From Liolophura sinensis (lineage: Eukaryota > Mollusca > Polyplacophora > Chitonida > Chitonidae), in contig NC_088304.1 in assembly GCF_032854445.1 (NCBI RefSeq), positions 30,327,732-30,391,731 of the forward strand: DNA of 64,000 bases, in the 5' to 3' direction. Positions within the stretch are counted from its first letter, which is position 1; each line of letters begins with the position of its first letter. A program made the translations under genes and the position numbers. Under the pieces are notes generated by a model, which searched no databases, had not been told where the DNA came from, and saw nothing but the letters and a program-made list of their open reading frames with translations. Positions 24,807 through 35,614 of this stretch are shown here, in pieces.

Positions 24807-25476
24807 CTAGTTCAAGTCAAATGTCAAGGACTAAACGTTCTACTGTCTTCCTTTTATAAGGCTTATCTTCCTTCATATTTATTTTTCTCGGCTTCGGACC
24901 TCTCAGCAACAGACGTCGTAGACATCATTCTTTACAATATCTAGGTTACCCGTCATAACATGTTGACATGAATTGAAAGGCTTATTTGTTAATAGAGGTA
25001 TTAAGTAAGACATTTCGCGTATGCAAGCATAGAATGTAACTCTGAGTCACCCACAGCCCCTTCCTCATTGGATGAACAGTCCTCTTTCTTTATGAAAACG
25101 TTAAAAAAACTGGTTCTCTTTGATGTTCCTTTGTACAAATATTTATAGAGCTAAATTTGGCGCTGTCGAAATTTTATTCACCGTCTTCTTAAGACACACA
25201 TCGCATACTGAACATATGCGCCTTAGTAGAAACTGGTAAAGTAAATACTTTTCAACGCTTAGGCTAATTCGGGGTGATAAAAATATATCCTTTATAAATA
25301 GGGTATTTTTTTTTCAAAAAAGAAATTTAACTCAGAAAATCCAGTGGATGAATCCAGTGTGCAAGTAGTAGGTAAGATTTCTTGACAAGGCGAGAACTTA
25401 AACAGGCTACACCTGATTTCGGAGCACTTTCAAGTATTCACGTCAGTTTAAGGTCTGACAGCAACCTCAAGGATTC
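24807..25476 (+). promoter_or_regulatory. 5' flank of Toll-like receptor copy 2, TATA box at 25,293-25,300
   Basis: TATAAATA is followed by a poly-T/A tract and lies 177 bp before the ATG. The same arrangement is conserved upstream of copy 1. The predicted start of transcription near 25,325 would give a leader of about 150 nt with no need for a 5' intron. No other site was identified. Confidence 0.5.
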
Positions 25477-27930
25477 ATGGATTGTTACTTACCTTTATTT
25501 GTGATGGTTCAGGTACTGACCAGAACTGATGGCCGCCACGTGGACCTATCTCATTGTAAATTGCAGACGGTACCAAGCAACATTTCGGCAGTATCAGAGA
25601 GTTTAGACCTAAGTTGGAATCTCTTGAGAACCATAACCAATGATGCCTTCATCAACCTGAGCTCTCTGACGGCCTTGGATCTGTCTGGTAACCGACTACA
25701 AAACCTACAACCATGGGCTTTCAGAGGATTGTCAAAGCTCTTGTCCCTCAATCTGAACCAAAACAATCTTCAGCTAACCTACGAAGCCTATCCTCCTAAT
25801 GTCTTTCGACCACTTCAGCGGTTAGAGACGCTAAAGATAATCTACAATGCTAACACGGGCAGAAAAGATCTACCAAAGGGATATCCAGATCAACTGTTCA
25901 GTAGCCTTGGATCTGTGACATTGCTTGCCATTGATGGTATTGATGGGTTACCTTTTGGACAAGGGATTTTGACCATGTCCCAGCTTTCGTCATTACAGGT
26001 GAACTTAAGGGAGCAAGATACACCGAATGAAACGTTTGCTGTTTTCGGAAACTTATCAGTTATGTCCTTACAAGTTGAGTGTGCAAAGCTTGAAATAGGC
26101 AGTTTGAAACATTTCCCTCACATGAAAATTTTAAGGATCAAAACTGATGGATTAAATCATGCATTATCTGCACTTGCCGACGTTCGCTACAGGAACTTTA
26201 CATTTCTTTCCTTGTCTTACTGTAATGTCGATATAAACAGCGGTCTGAATCCAGATAATTTAATCATCACACGAAATAAGTTTGCTCACTTGGCAACCTT
26301 ATGTGTTCAAGACCTAGATCTTAGTAACAATTTTATTATCCGCTTGGATATAAATGCCATGTTTGAAATTAAGTACCCAGAATGTTACGAAAGGATGAAC
26401 CTTGGAGAAAATTATTTAGTTATAGCGACTCAAGAACTCTTATATTTAGGTTTCCTGAGATTAACAAACCTCAATTATCTAAACATCAGCCCTGGGAAAA
26501 GGTATTTTGTGCCAATCAGTAAGCCATTGTCCCCTGCAAAAAAACATGCCCTGCTCAGCTCCGCAGATACATTGCATCTAACAATTCCCTTCCCACCTTC
26601 ACTCCAAACTTGGAATGCTAGCTATGTTGGTAGTGGTGATCACTTTAGAATTAATGTTACATTTAAAAACGCAGACAAACTTCGAAATGTCGATTTCGCA
26701 TTCACCCAACCCGTGGGGTGCTTTATGTTGATCTCAGGGATGCAGAATGTTGAGGTGTTAAATATTTCTGGTATAGACTGCTCTCTGCTAAAGCCAACAT
26801 TTTTTGACTCTTTTTTGGGCTTACGTGTCCTTGTTGCACAAAGCTGTAGGCTGAGGGAAGGCTTTGAGCGTGATGCATATGGCGTTGCCTTCCGCTCTAT
26901 TAAAAACCTAAAATCACTTGACCTATCGAGCAACGATTTAACAACGCTGCACAAAGATTTGTTTAAGCCACTTCTCAGCCTCGAAGTCTTGATCCTCAGA
27001 AACAACAAGTTAACCGTAATCCCCTTAGCTCTCTTCAACATTAAGTCTCTGCGATATTTGGATTTAACAGTCAATGTTCTTTCATCATTTTCCGAAGAGG
27101 AAAGGCAGTGGGTCACTTCTACAACTTCTTTGGAAGGACAAAAGTCGGTGATCTTGTCTCTTAGTAATAACTCCTTCCTCTGTATTTGTAACACGCTGCT
27201 GTTTGTCCACTGGGTTCTAGCAAATTCTAACAATATCCTCGATCATGAAAGCCTGTCGTGCAGAATGGAAAATGGAACAATGACAAATATAATGAACTTA
27301 AAGTCAAAAGTAAAGGATATGGATGTCAGCTGCGTCAGCAAGTTTTGGTTGACATTTTCTGTTGTTGGATCCTGTTTGTTAACTCTCTGTGTAATCTTGG
27401 CAATATTGGGCTACCGTTACAGATGGAACATAAAATACTGGATGAGGACAAAATGTCGTAGAGGCCCTGTATATGACGAATTGGCCATGGAACATTATCA
27501 GTTTGACGCATTTGTGGCCTACAATTCGCAGAATTACCAGTGGGCCTGTCGTGATCTACGAAACGTTTTGGAAACTGAGAACAATTACAAACTTTGCCTC
27601 CATGATCGTGATTTCCCTGTAGGTGTCAGCATACAACAGAATATTGTAGACGCCGTGAACAACAGCCGGAAAGTCATCCTGGTGATCACCAGAGCCTTTC
27701 TGAGAAGCGACTGGTGTGAGTTTGAAATTCAAATGGCGGGCATGCGCATGATGAGAGACGGTCGTGAGGACGCCATTATTGTGATCATGATGGAAGAGAC
27801 CCCGGTGACGGAAATGCCAAAGTCGTTACTGAATCTGTGGAAACACATTACTTTTCTCATGTGGGAAAATGAGCAAACGGAAGAAGAGATTTTCTGGGAT
27901 CGACTCCTAGAAGTAATGGCACGCCCTTAA
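25477..27930 (+). CDS. Toll-like receptor (LRR ectodomain, TM, TIR)
   Basis: A single-exon open frame of 817 residues. The start has a short hydrophobic leader (YLPLFVMVQVL) that may be a signal peptide; a possible 3' splice site near 25,510 leaves open a different first exon. LRRs are clear at about residues 20-95 (LDLSWNLL, LDLSGNRL, LNLNQNNL) and 480-545 (LDLSSNDL, LILRNNKL). A long irregular middle lies between them, as in the TLR1/2/6 type. A C-terminal cap with CIC and two further cysteines spans about 565-620. One TM helix (about 622-645) is followed by a basic stop-transfer stretch. The TIR domain is at about 675-815, with box 1 FDAFVAYN, BB-loop HDRDFPVG and a box 3-like FW near the end. 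Such receptors sense microbial ligands and signal through MyD88-type adaptors; the ligand cannot be inferred. Confidence 0.93.
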   Translation: MDCYLPLFVMVQVLTRTDGRHVDLSHCKLQTVPSNISAVSESLDLSWNLLRTITNDAFINLSSLTALDLSGNRLQNLQPWAFRGLSKLLSLNLNQNNLQLTYEAYPPNVFRPLQRLETLKIIYNANTGRKDLPKGYPDQLFSSLGSVTLLAIDGIDGLPFGQGILTMSQLSSLQVNLREQDTPNETFAVFGNLSVMSLQVECAKLEIGSLKHFPHMKILRIKTDGLNHALSALADVRYRNFTFLSLSYCNVDINSGLNPDNLIITRNKFAHLATLCVQDLDLSNNFIIRLDINAMFEIKYPECYERMNLGENYLVIATQELLYLGFLRLTNLNYLNISPGKRYFVPISKPLSPAKKHALLSSADTLHLTIPFPPSLQTWNASYVGSGDHFRINVTFKNADKLRNVDFAFTQPVGCFMLISGMQNVEVLNISGIDCSLLKPTFFDSFLGLRVLVAQSCRLREGFERDAYGVAFRSIKNLKSLDLSSNDLTTLHKDLFKPLLSLEVLILRNNKLTVIPLALFNIKSLRYLDLTVNVLSSFSEEERQWVTSTTSLEGQKSVILSLSNNSFLCICNTLLFVHWVLANSNNILDHESLSCRMENGTMTNIMNLKSKVKDMDVSCVSKFWLTFSVVGSCLLTLCVILAILGYRYRWNIKYWMRTKCRRGPVYDELAMEHYQFDAFVAYNSQNYQWACRDLRNVLETENNYKLCLHDRDFPVGVSIQQNIVDAVNNSRKVILVITRAFLRSDWCEFEIQMAGMRMMRDGREDAIIVIMMEETPVTEMPKSLLNLWKHITFLMWENEQTEEEIFWDRLLEVMARP

Positions 27931-30219
27931 ACATAAACAGCGATTATCCTTTTGTCAGTTTTGTTCGTATATCATGTTGTTCTGAGTTACAGTGGATAAC
28001 GTGCGCTGAGCGTAGATTGCTTTAAGATGTGATGATATAAACTGCTTTCAAAGGTCTTGTACATGTACAGATCTTGTACATGTGGAGCTATGTTCAATAC
28101 AGCAGAGAAACGCCAAGATAACAGGCCAGTATTTTGTCTGTCTTATTTATTTATCACTCGATCTGACCGTATTTTGTCGATCTATAAAAAATACGCTGTA
28201 TATGTTCCCATGCCAACTGACACACTATCAAGCGGTCGAATTTCACCAGCTATGTGTGTCCACAATCCAAGTGTCACACAATCCAGTGGTCTTATTTCGG
28301 TAGTCGTTTGTAATTGTATGCCAATTATCACAAGAACACGTGATTACATTTCACCCGTTTGAGTATGTCACTCTGTGACGTGGGCGTATTTCACCAGTAG
28401 CATGTACATGTGCCCCAAAGCTAATTACACGTACCGAAATGCTAATGAACACACGGCTACGTTATATGTTTGTGAGTCCAAAAGTGAGTTGTTATTCTGT
28501 TAAGAGTTAATCTTTTGAAAGTTATTTTTGACAGTATGTGTCAGTTATTTGTGTTTAAATGTCAATTTTCACACTGTAACTTATACGTATTTTCCGGTTT
28601 AAAATTGCGCGTCTCACTCTGATATCGGTGGGGAAGATCGTCTTGATTCACTTTTCATCTGTTATATATTTAGAGAGCATTGCTTAGTCGAAGAATAAGC
28701 AGAGTTTAGGTTTGCATTCAGGTTCTTGAATGACTGTCCGTGTTGCTATTCTAAGTGTCCCAATTGCTATTGTAAGAGTTCATATTATTGTTTAGACTGT
28801 CCCTGTTGGTACTGCAATTGTCCCAGTTTTTGTTAAAAATGTCTCTATTGCTGTTGTAACTGTCCTCATTGTTGTTAAACTGCCTGTATTGTTGTTAAGC
28901 ATTGTTGTTAAAACTGTCCCTATTGCTGTTGACACTGTCGATATTGTTGCTAAAACTGTTCCTGTTGCCATTGTATATGTCCATATTGTTTCTAAAAGTG
29001 AGGACAGAAGTACAGCTGTAATCATTAGTCTGCCTGTGCGTTATTGTAATTAGTGTAGGTGATATTAGATTTGTCACCCTAATCAGAGGTAAAGTTGATT
29101 CCATGCGTATAGTTGTAATGGTTTGGATCGCAGTAGTCAAAAGTTATTATTCAGTCGCATTAAGTCCTATCTACTTTTGTAATTGTATGTATGCTTGGGT
29201 TTTAATGTCGCACCTATTCTACATATTGTAAATGCCACTGTAGTTGTCCACCGCCTTGTAATCCCGGAAAAGTAAATACAGTTACATTTATCATGTTGTA
29301 ACTTTTGTAATGTTTCCTTCTGTACAATCGTCTTCCTGTGTTTTCCAAATTTACTTCGGAAGATGCTTGTCCCCTTGTCTTTACGAGAGAGTCATGTGTG
29401 TGCAAAAACCGAATCGCATGTAATCCGGGTCAAGACGACATCAAACTTAGAGCATTTGCGAGAGGTAGCAGTTATATGTAATCACATCCATGATATAAAA
29501 AGCACAAGTGTGCCGAGGAGAGTTTCAGAAATCTTTAGCTCGGAAGACAGGGAAGTCATTTAAGGGCAAACAAAGGATAGCATCGTGTTAAACTGATTTG
29601 AATGTAAATATTGGGCATCTGCGTCTAATTCTTTCAGTCGAGCAGACAAATAAGGTAGTCGTCACGCTTTTGCCTGGTAACATGAGGCTACCTAAATATG
29701 ACCTAGCTAAAGTAAACTATTAAACATTGCTTACACAGCGCAGAGAGCTAACTTAGCAATGGAAAGGTGTCAAACATGACTTGGATTTGATTTATCTGGT
29801 TGGGATTTACGCCAAACGCAAAAATGGTTTACTTATAAAACGATGACTAGCATTATTGTGAGAAGAGGAAACCGGGCAGATCCCAGTAACTCACAGCGCT
29901 TGTATTGGTCAGAGAGCTGCTCAGTCATCGTAGTGTGCTGGCACACTAACCACCAGGCCAAACATATCTTTGTTGGGAAAGGTAGGAAGAAAAGATAATA
30001 AGGACCAACGCGCATTCAATATTTATGACGTCGACCGAGACAAGGCAGTATTAATCTTGAAAACCAATTTATGGAATTAAATTATAAAAATTAAGTATTA
30101 ACTACACAGTAACAATAGGTAGTTCCAAATACACACCACAGAAAAATATATTCAAATACCCTTTCTACGTAAACTGTGTCGCCTAGAATCAGGCGCTTAC
30201 AGAGGGTTGTAAAAAACAC
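27931..30219 (+). other. 3' flank of Toll-like receptor copy 2
   Basis: Noncoding, parallel to 8,216-10,425. No unambiguous AATAAA close to the stop was seen. It contains the longer version of the minisatellite. Confidence 0.55.
28780..28990. repeat. Degenerate minisatellite, copy 2
   Basis: Imperfect units around 'ttgttgttaaaactgtccct'. It is about 60-70 bp longer than the equivalent array in copy 1. Confidence 0.5.
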
Positions 30220-30640
30220 ACGTCCTCTTAATCTGAACCATAACAAGATTCAGTTAACCTACAAAGCCTATCCGCCTTATATCTTTCGTCCACTTCAGTG
30301 GTTAGAGATGCTCAAGATAATCTACAATGCTAACAATGACAGAAATACTATCCAAAGGGAAATACAGATCAACTGTTTAGTAGCCTTGGACCTGTTACAC
30401 TGCTTGCCATTGATCGCATTAACTACTTTCTGGGCGAGGATTTTTACACGTCTTGTCTGAAGTCTTTACAGGTTAACTTGCTGGGAGCTTACAGGAAGAA
30501 ACGCTGGCTGTGTTTGCGAACCTATCAATTGAGGGCTCAGACTTGGAACCGCGCAGTTTGAAACATTTCCCTCATTTTAAAAGTTTGAAGATTAAAACTG
30601 ATGGATTAAACCGTGGCATGAATGTGGTGCGAGATTTGGA
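30220..30640 (+). pseudogene. LRR fragment of a second Toll-like receptor, copy 2
   Basis: Encodes in pieces PLNLNHNKIQLTYKAYP (near 30,225) and LKHFPHFKSLKIKTDGLN (near 30,560), matching the receptor's residues near 90 and 210. A frameshift or deletion lies between the pieces, and there is no downstream receptor sequence. Confidence 0.7.
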
Positions 30641-31060
30641 AACACATTGTAACGTTACCAGCCAGCAATGTGATGCTCTTTCTCCCATGCTGTGTGGCAC
30701 GGCCTGACAACAACGTCCCACGCAGCCAAAACAGCCTAAAGTATACCAGTCGTTAAGTAAAATGGACGTTCCGGCTTAATAATCGCAAGACTAATTCCAA
30801 CTTTTTAAACAAACACTAAGAAAGTATAAAAAGTATGAAATTAAGATAGATTCGTGAAAAGGGAAGCAGTCAGCAGTATCCACTGATATAGGGTGGACAT
30901 TAGGAATGTTTGAGATAAATGAAATCAGTATCCAAATCGTGTACATTGCTAGTTTTTAAGTTGTCGATAATCAGAATATGTATCTCCACTGCACTTTGAT
31001 TGCAACTGTTCATTGATCTACGCGGCGATATAATTCAAGATGATGATCTACAGCTTCGGT

Positions 31061-31390
31061 GGTGTATTGGTTAAAGTGTACGTCTCGGTGTCAGGAGACT
31101 GGAGATCAAACCCGGGTCGGGTCACACCAAACATTACAAATGGTATTTTGTGGTGCATTGTCGCTCAGCACTGAGAGGTTAGAACAAGGAAACAGGACTG
31201 GTTGGTCCGGTGTTAGTATAATGTAACTGTGCGGGGTGTTTATGCATGGTGTCTGATATGATATTTCAGTAGAGGCATAATTTTAACGGCATGGGCTCGC
31301 CCTACCACATGAAGACACAGTATATGGACACACGTCTAACGACTCCTATTTGGTCATATGACTGAAAAATGGCTAAGGACATCGTAAAAT
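31061..31390 (+). repeat. tRNA-derived SINE, copy 2
   Basis: Duplicate of the SINE at 11,168. It retains 'tgtggtgcattgtcgctcag', part of which is missing from copy 1. Confidence 0.65.
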
Positions 31391-33952
31391 GGTAAATCCT
31401 CAAGCATACACGCGTTTACATACAACACGATGACTATACAGCTCGTATATTCCCGTGTTAAGTAAAATTAGACACAGTTATGAATCGGTGGCAGAGATTA
31501 CGTGCACTCTGTCCATGCCAAATTTAATGCTAATACTATATATGAACCGAGCCAGAAATGTAAACTCGATGAGAGCTTCTCATGGAGAGGGAACTGCTTG
31601 TGGTCTTGTCGTTACTGGCGCTAGCTAGGACACACAGCGTGAGGGTTCAAATGCGGCTTGGCACGACATGCCTGCAATATTGAAGCCAAAATCATTCGAT
31701 AAAACCTGGTCTTCAACAGTGAATTTGTAAATTCCTCGGTTCCTTAATGACAATAACAAATGGACGATGTTCGTTGAAGTGCGTCACATGTGGGAAACTG
31801 TCAGTAATATGCCAAAGCTCGGTGGTTTTCTCAAGCACTCCGGTTTTGTTTGTTTGTAAAACTGCCTGCCTTCGTGTACGGGAAAAATTCTTTCCCGGCT
31901 TTCCTATCCTCTAAATGCGTTTCTATTAAAAACTGGACTTGCTTGTAAAGTACTTTGACGCTAGTTTAAATATCTTGCTCTTTTCACAATAATGCATAGT
32001 CAAAGCGCTCACAGTGAATAGAAAGCGCACAAAAGAGCTCGAAAACGTCTTGATACGACACATAGTGCTTAAACTGTCATAGACGAGTTTGACGAATGTC
32101 ACCCTGAAAGAAAGCCACAAACACTAGCAGCCAGGGTATGAATCACTCGGTGGTATTTTACGTGTGCTAAAGGAGGTATACGCGCTTAGACGGTACTATC
32201 CTTGCCATTGTGATTTATATTTCTTCCCCAGTTCAACACCTATATTCAAAATATGAAAATGTTCTTTCATTGGGACAAATTTACAATGACGTCGTTTCCA
32301 CAAAAAAAAAGTTCTCTGGCCGAGCATGTATGTAGTGAAAGTACTGCCTTTAAGCATTACATTCGTATATAAATGTCACCTTCTTCCTACTGTCAGAGGT
32401 TACGGTCTCAGCTTTTTATCATTTGTAATTATTATAATTTAAAGGACCCAACATGAAGAGAAAAATCAGGGAAGTGACGACAGTGTGAAATCCGGCATGT
32501 TGCCAGCTTACCTCTTTGCCACGGTTCGTGCATATTCTGAAAAGGTATCAACGTACACACCCAGTAGCATCAACAGATACACCGACAAAAGGAACTGTTG
32601 ATCTCGTGAGGCATTTCATACTTAGAGCTATGAGCTTTGTGTTGTACCCCAAAAAACATATCTCTTTAGAGGTGTGCCCTTTGCATCATAATTTTATGCG
32701 CCTCACGTGCAGGCTACCTGTACGTGACAAAAGTGATTTTCACATACTTGTAAAGGATTTTGCCTTCCTGCGTCCAGTCCAGAAAAGAAAATAACATTCT
32801 CTACAAAATCAACAAAGTACTGAAATAATTAGAATCTATTTTCGCTTTCGTGCTGTCCTTGTTTTGCGTAGATAATCCAGACATACATCATATGTAATCC
32901 GGAATACACTATTGCTATGTTTTCGATGTACGCTTTGCAATGCATAAAACTCTAACATTGCAGTCACAGTGCTGTTCGATCCCAACCACATATCTGGTAA
33001 TCATATTGCTCTTAAGAACGGCGCATTATCGGAGGACGATGTTCACATCATACGTAGGTCATATAGTCAAGATGGGTGTAACATCTGCGTATGATGGGCG
33101 TAGGATCTGAACATCGCCCGCGTAGAGTTTTACGACATACACCGGGATTCACACATAAACTTATCTAATTAATAGCTAATATCGCGTTGTTCAACACTAG
33201 CCTTGATTGCACCATCAGAATAAACAAATATTCACAAACGGAAAGGTCTAGTGCCCAGCGTGGTTGCTAATTCCCACATCATCATGATAATATGTAGGCT
33301 GAGTTCTTCCGCAAAGCAAAACGATAACTTAAATACACATATTTTTCAGTGAAAAAATTGATCAGGAAGTGAATCTAATGCTAAATGTTTTGTCTAGTTA
33401 CAGCAAAACTTATACATGGTAATTTATGCACACGAATGACTAATTTATAATACTAGTACAGCTTTTGGCGAGAAGCTGTACGATCTCCAGTCGTCCGAGA
33501 AATCCGGTTATGATATTACATTTCCACTGACACTACTAAACCTCGCCGAGAAACGGGAAAGCAAATCCGATCAAGATGTGCGTAGGATGGGTGGATAATA
33601 CGCGTAGAGTATGTCATTATGATCTGACAGTACTGTAACAGTGACGTACCACAAAGGCTAGACTGATTTGCTTTCAGACGAACAAGACAAAGCTCACAGC
33701 TATGTGTGATATGTTTTGTGGCACATCGCCCTGCACATCGCTATTTCGTTATTAGCACATTACAAAACACATCGCTCATGGCTGTGATGCTTGTGTTCTA
33801 ACTTGGAAATCTCCACAAAAAAGAGTGCACCATGGATTCGTATTATTTTAGTATTTTATTCATTTTCTTCACATGTATGGACAGATTTATCTCACGAATG
33901 CAAAAACCTTAGCAAACATGTGACAACATCTTTGCCACGTACATGTAGCCTG
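31391..33952. other. Duplicated noncoding sequence, copy 2
   Basis: Parallel to 11,476-14,100. No gene was recognised. Confidence 0.5.
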
Positions 33953-34499
33953 CGCGCGAGTCAAACAAAATTAGTCTCAGTTTCTATAAATATATAAACC
34001 ATGTACAAGCAGATTATACAACCACTCACTCTTATCGCAGAAGTAATTGCATGAAAATATAAGATAGCAGCCGTCAATCAGTATCATATCAGTTATTAAA
34101 TCTTTGCTAATGTACCAATTGTAGGCTTTTGTGTAATGAAAAATCATTACGAAATGACATGGAAAAATGGTTTGACACGTTGGGTCACAATTGTGTATAA
34201 TTTCGCTTAACTTGGGAAAAGTGACTTTATATTCATCGTGTTGAATTATATCGCCATGTTGAATTTATAAAAAGTTGTAATCAAAGCGTAACTCAAATAC
34301 ATATTTTCCTTTCGACAACTTATATGTGTACGCTAGCATGGTACACGATTTTTACAGTAATTTCAGTCATTCTCCTAAAACAGACTTTGCGTTTTTCTAA
34401 CATCAATGAAAACTGTTAACGGCTTCTCTTTGCATGATACCGGCCTAAATTCACACTTTATGTACTTTCTTAGTTCTTTGGTGGTTTGTGTGATGCGTC
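33953..34499. other. Unique sequence, nothing recognised
   Basis: AT-rich sequence beyond the right duplication breakpoint. No gene or known repeat was seen. Confidence 0.35.
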
Positions 34500-34960
34500 A
34501 CTTACCTGACTGAAGTAAACTGACAAGAGGCCGTATTTCACTGATTGCGTGTGACCATTTGCCAGCTATCACACTGTCGTCGTTGCTGTAGGTTTACCCT
34601 CTAGGCTGTACGTCTTTAATTATATTCTATTCCTGCGTAAACCAGGATTCTGCTCGTGAACTGAGCATCTCAGAAGCCTGGCAACTTTTCATTGTTTTAA
34701 TGTGAGTATGCTAAATGTGATGACATCACCGCCTTTTGAGTAATTCTAGACCAATGACTTCTAATAAATTGTAATTAGCATCACTGCATTTGTTTTACCA
34801 AATTCTGCTTAAGCCATGGTGCTAGGGGACGTGTCGATTGCTACTATTTATGCATTTTCATAAAGTTAGAGCAAAACCCTGACTGAGGTAACCTGACAAA
34901 AGGCTGTATGTCACCGGCACCGTGATTTGGAAGCTACCACACTGTCGTCCCTGTACGTAT
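34500..34960 (+). repeat. Unclassified dispersed repeat, two copies (E partial, F)
   Basis: 34,500-34,640 carries 'gtgtgaccatttgccagcta' and 'cacactgtcgtcg'. 34,700-34,960 carries the longer version with 'gtaattctaga', 'ctaataaattg', 'aattctgcttaagccat' and 'cacactgtcgtc'. Both belong to the same family as 15,830-16,195. Confidence 0.55.
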
Positions 34961-35184
34961 TTAAGTATATTGCGATTATTGAGATGGAACGTCTGTATTG
35001 GTTGACGACTGGTAGTAGAATGTCTGTTCTAGGCGAATGGGTGAAATCGGCCTTAGCATCGTATACCATGCTAGCGTATGAGAAAATAAAGTATGTATCC
35101 GAGTTGCGATTTGATTACAACTATTCATGCATTCAGTGTGAGAATGTAATTCATCCTGATGACTATAATGCTCGTAGCCCCAGG

Positions 35185-35264
35185 AGTAGTATACACAATA
35201 GGGGCTCTGGACCACCCTTCTCAGAACCCCTCCCCAGAACAAATAGAGGCTCCCAGCCCCCTTT
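35185..35264 (+). repeat. Polinton left terminal inverted repeat
   Basis: Inverted match to 49,746-49,824 with a few mismatches and one indel. Begins AGTAGTATACAC. Confidence 0.88.
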
Positions 35265-35408
35265 CCCTGCTTCCTCCATAACGCCCTCCCCATGGCAAAT
35301 AGAGGCTCCCAGCCCCCTTTATACACAATAGGGGTTCTGGCCCACCCTCCCCATGGCGAATAGAGGCTCCCAGCCCCCTTTCCCTGCTTCTTCCATTAAA
35401 CCCTCCCC
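35265..35408 (+). repeat. Internal direct repeats of the terminal sequence
   Basis: Pieces of the left terminus recur inside it. 'aatagaggctcccagccccc' appears again near 35,300 and 35,357, 'tatacacaataggggttctg' near 35,322, and 'ccctccccatggc' three times. They are absent from the right end. Confidence 0.7.
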
Positions 35409-35564
35409 ATGGCATGTATTAGCTGTGGCCGGGGCGTTAAAAACCGATTTCGGCTTTGCGTGGCCTGCGGATATAATAATGTCCAGACGTGTGAAAGGCA
35501 GCGGAGGCGCAAGGCTTTCTTGGACGAGTTCAAACGGCTGCCGGCTATCGAAATTTTCAATTAG
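35409..35564 (+). CDS. Small zinc-ribbon-like protein of the Polinton
   Basis: A 51-residue frame starts MACISCGRG and has two CXXC pairs (CISC and CVAC, 14 residues between them). This spacing could hold one zinc ion. A basic stretch (ERQRRRK) follows. It lies between the left terminus and the polymerase on the same strand. Position, size and the compact cysteine pattern suggest a small nucleic-acid-binding accessory protein. No function is established, and chance coding cannot be ruled out. Confidence 0.45.
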   Translation: MACISCGRGVKNRFRLCVACGYNNVQTCERQRRRKAFLDEFKRLPAIEIFN

Positions 35565-35614
35565 AGAATCACTGTCATTAGGTATAACTATGATATTGTA
35601 TAACGGCGCGTACA

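Larger units (their letters stand above)
19883..33952 (+). repeat. Segmental duplication, copy 2
   Basis: Counterpart of 487-14,100. It carries the intact receptor. It differs from copy 1 by a 184-bp tandem doubling at 24,437-24,806, by sequences deleted from copy 1, and by scattered substitutions. Confidence 0.9.

Noticed and set aside
26640-27233. Minus-strand frame of 197 codons in the receptor
   Set aside because: Antisense of the LRR coding sequence; no motif of its own.
34927-35331. 134-codon frame crossing the Polinton left end
   Set aside because: Spans host flank and terminal repeat, so it can only be fortuitous.
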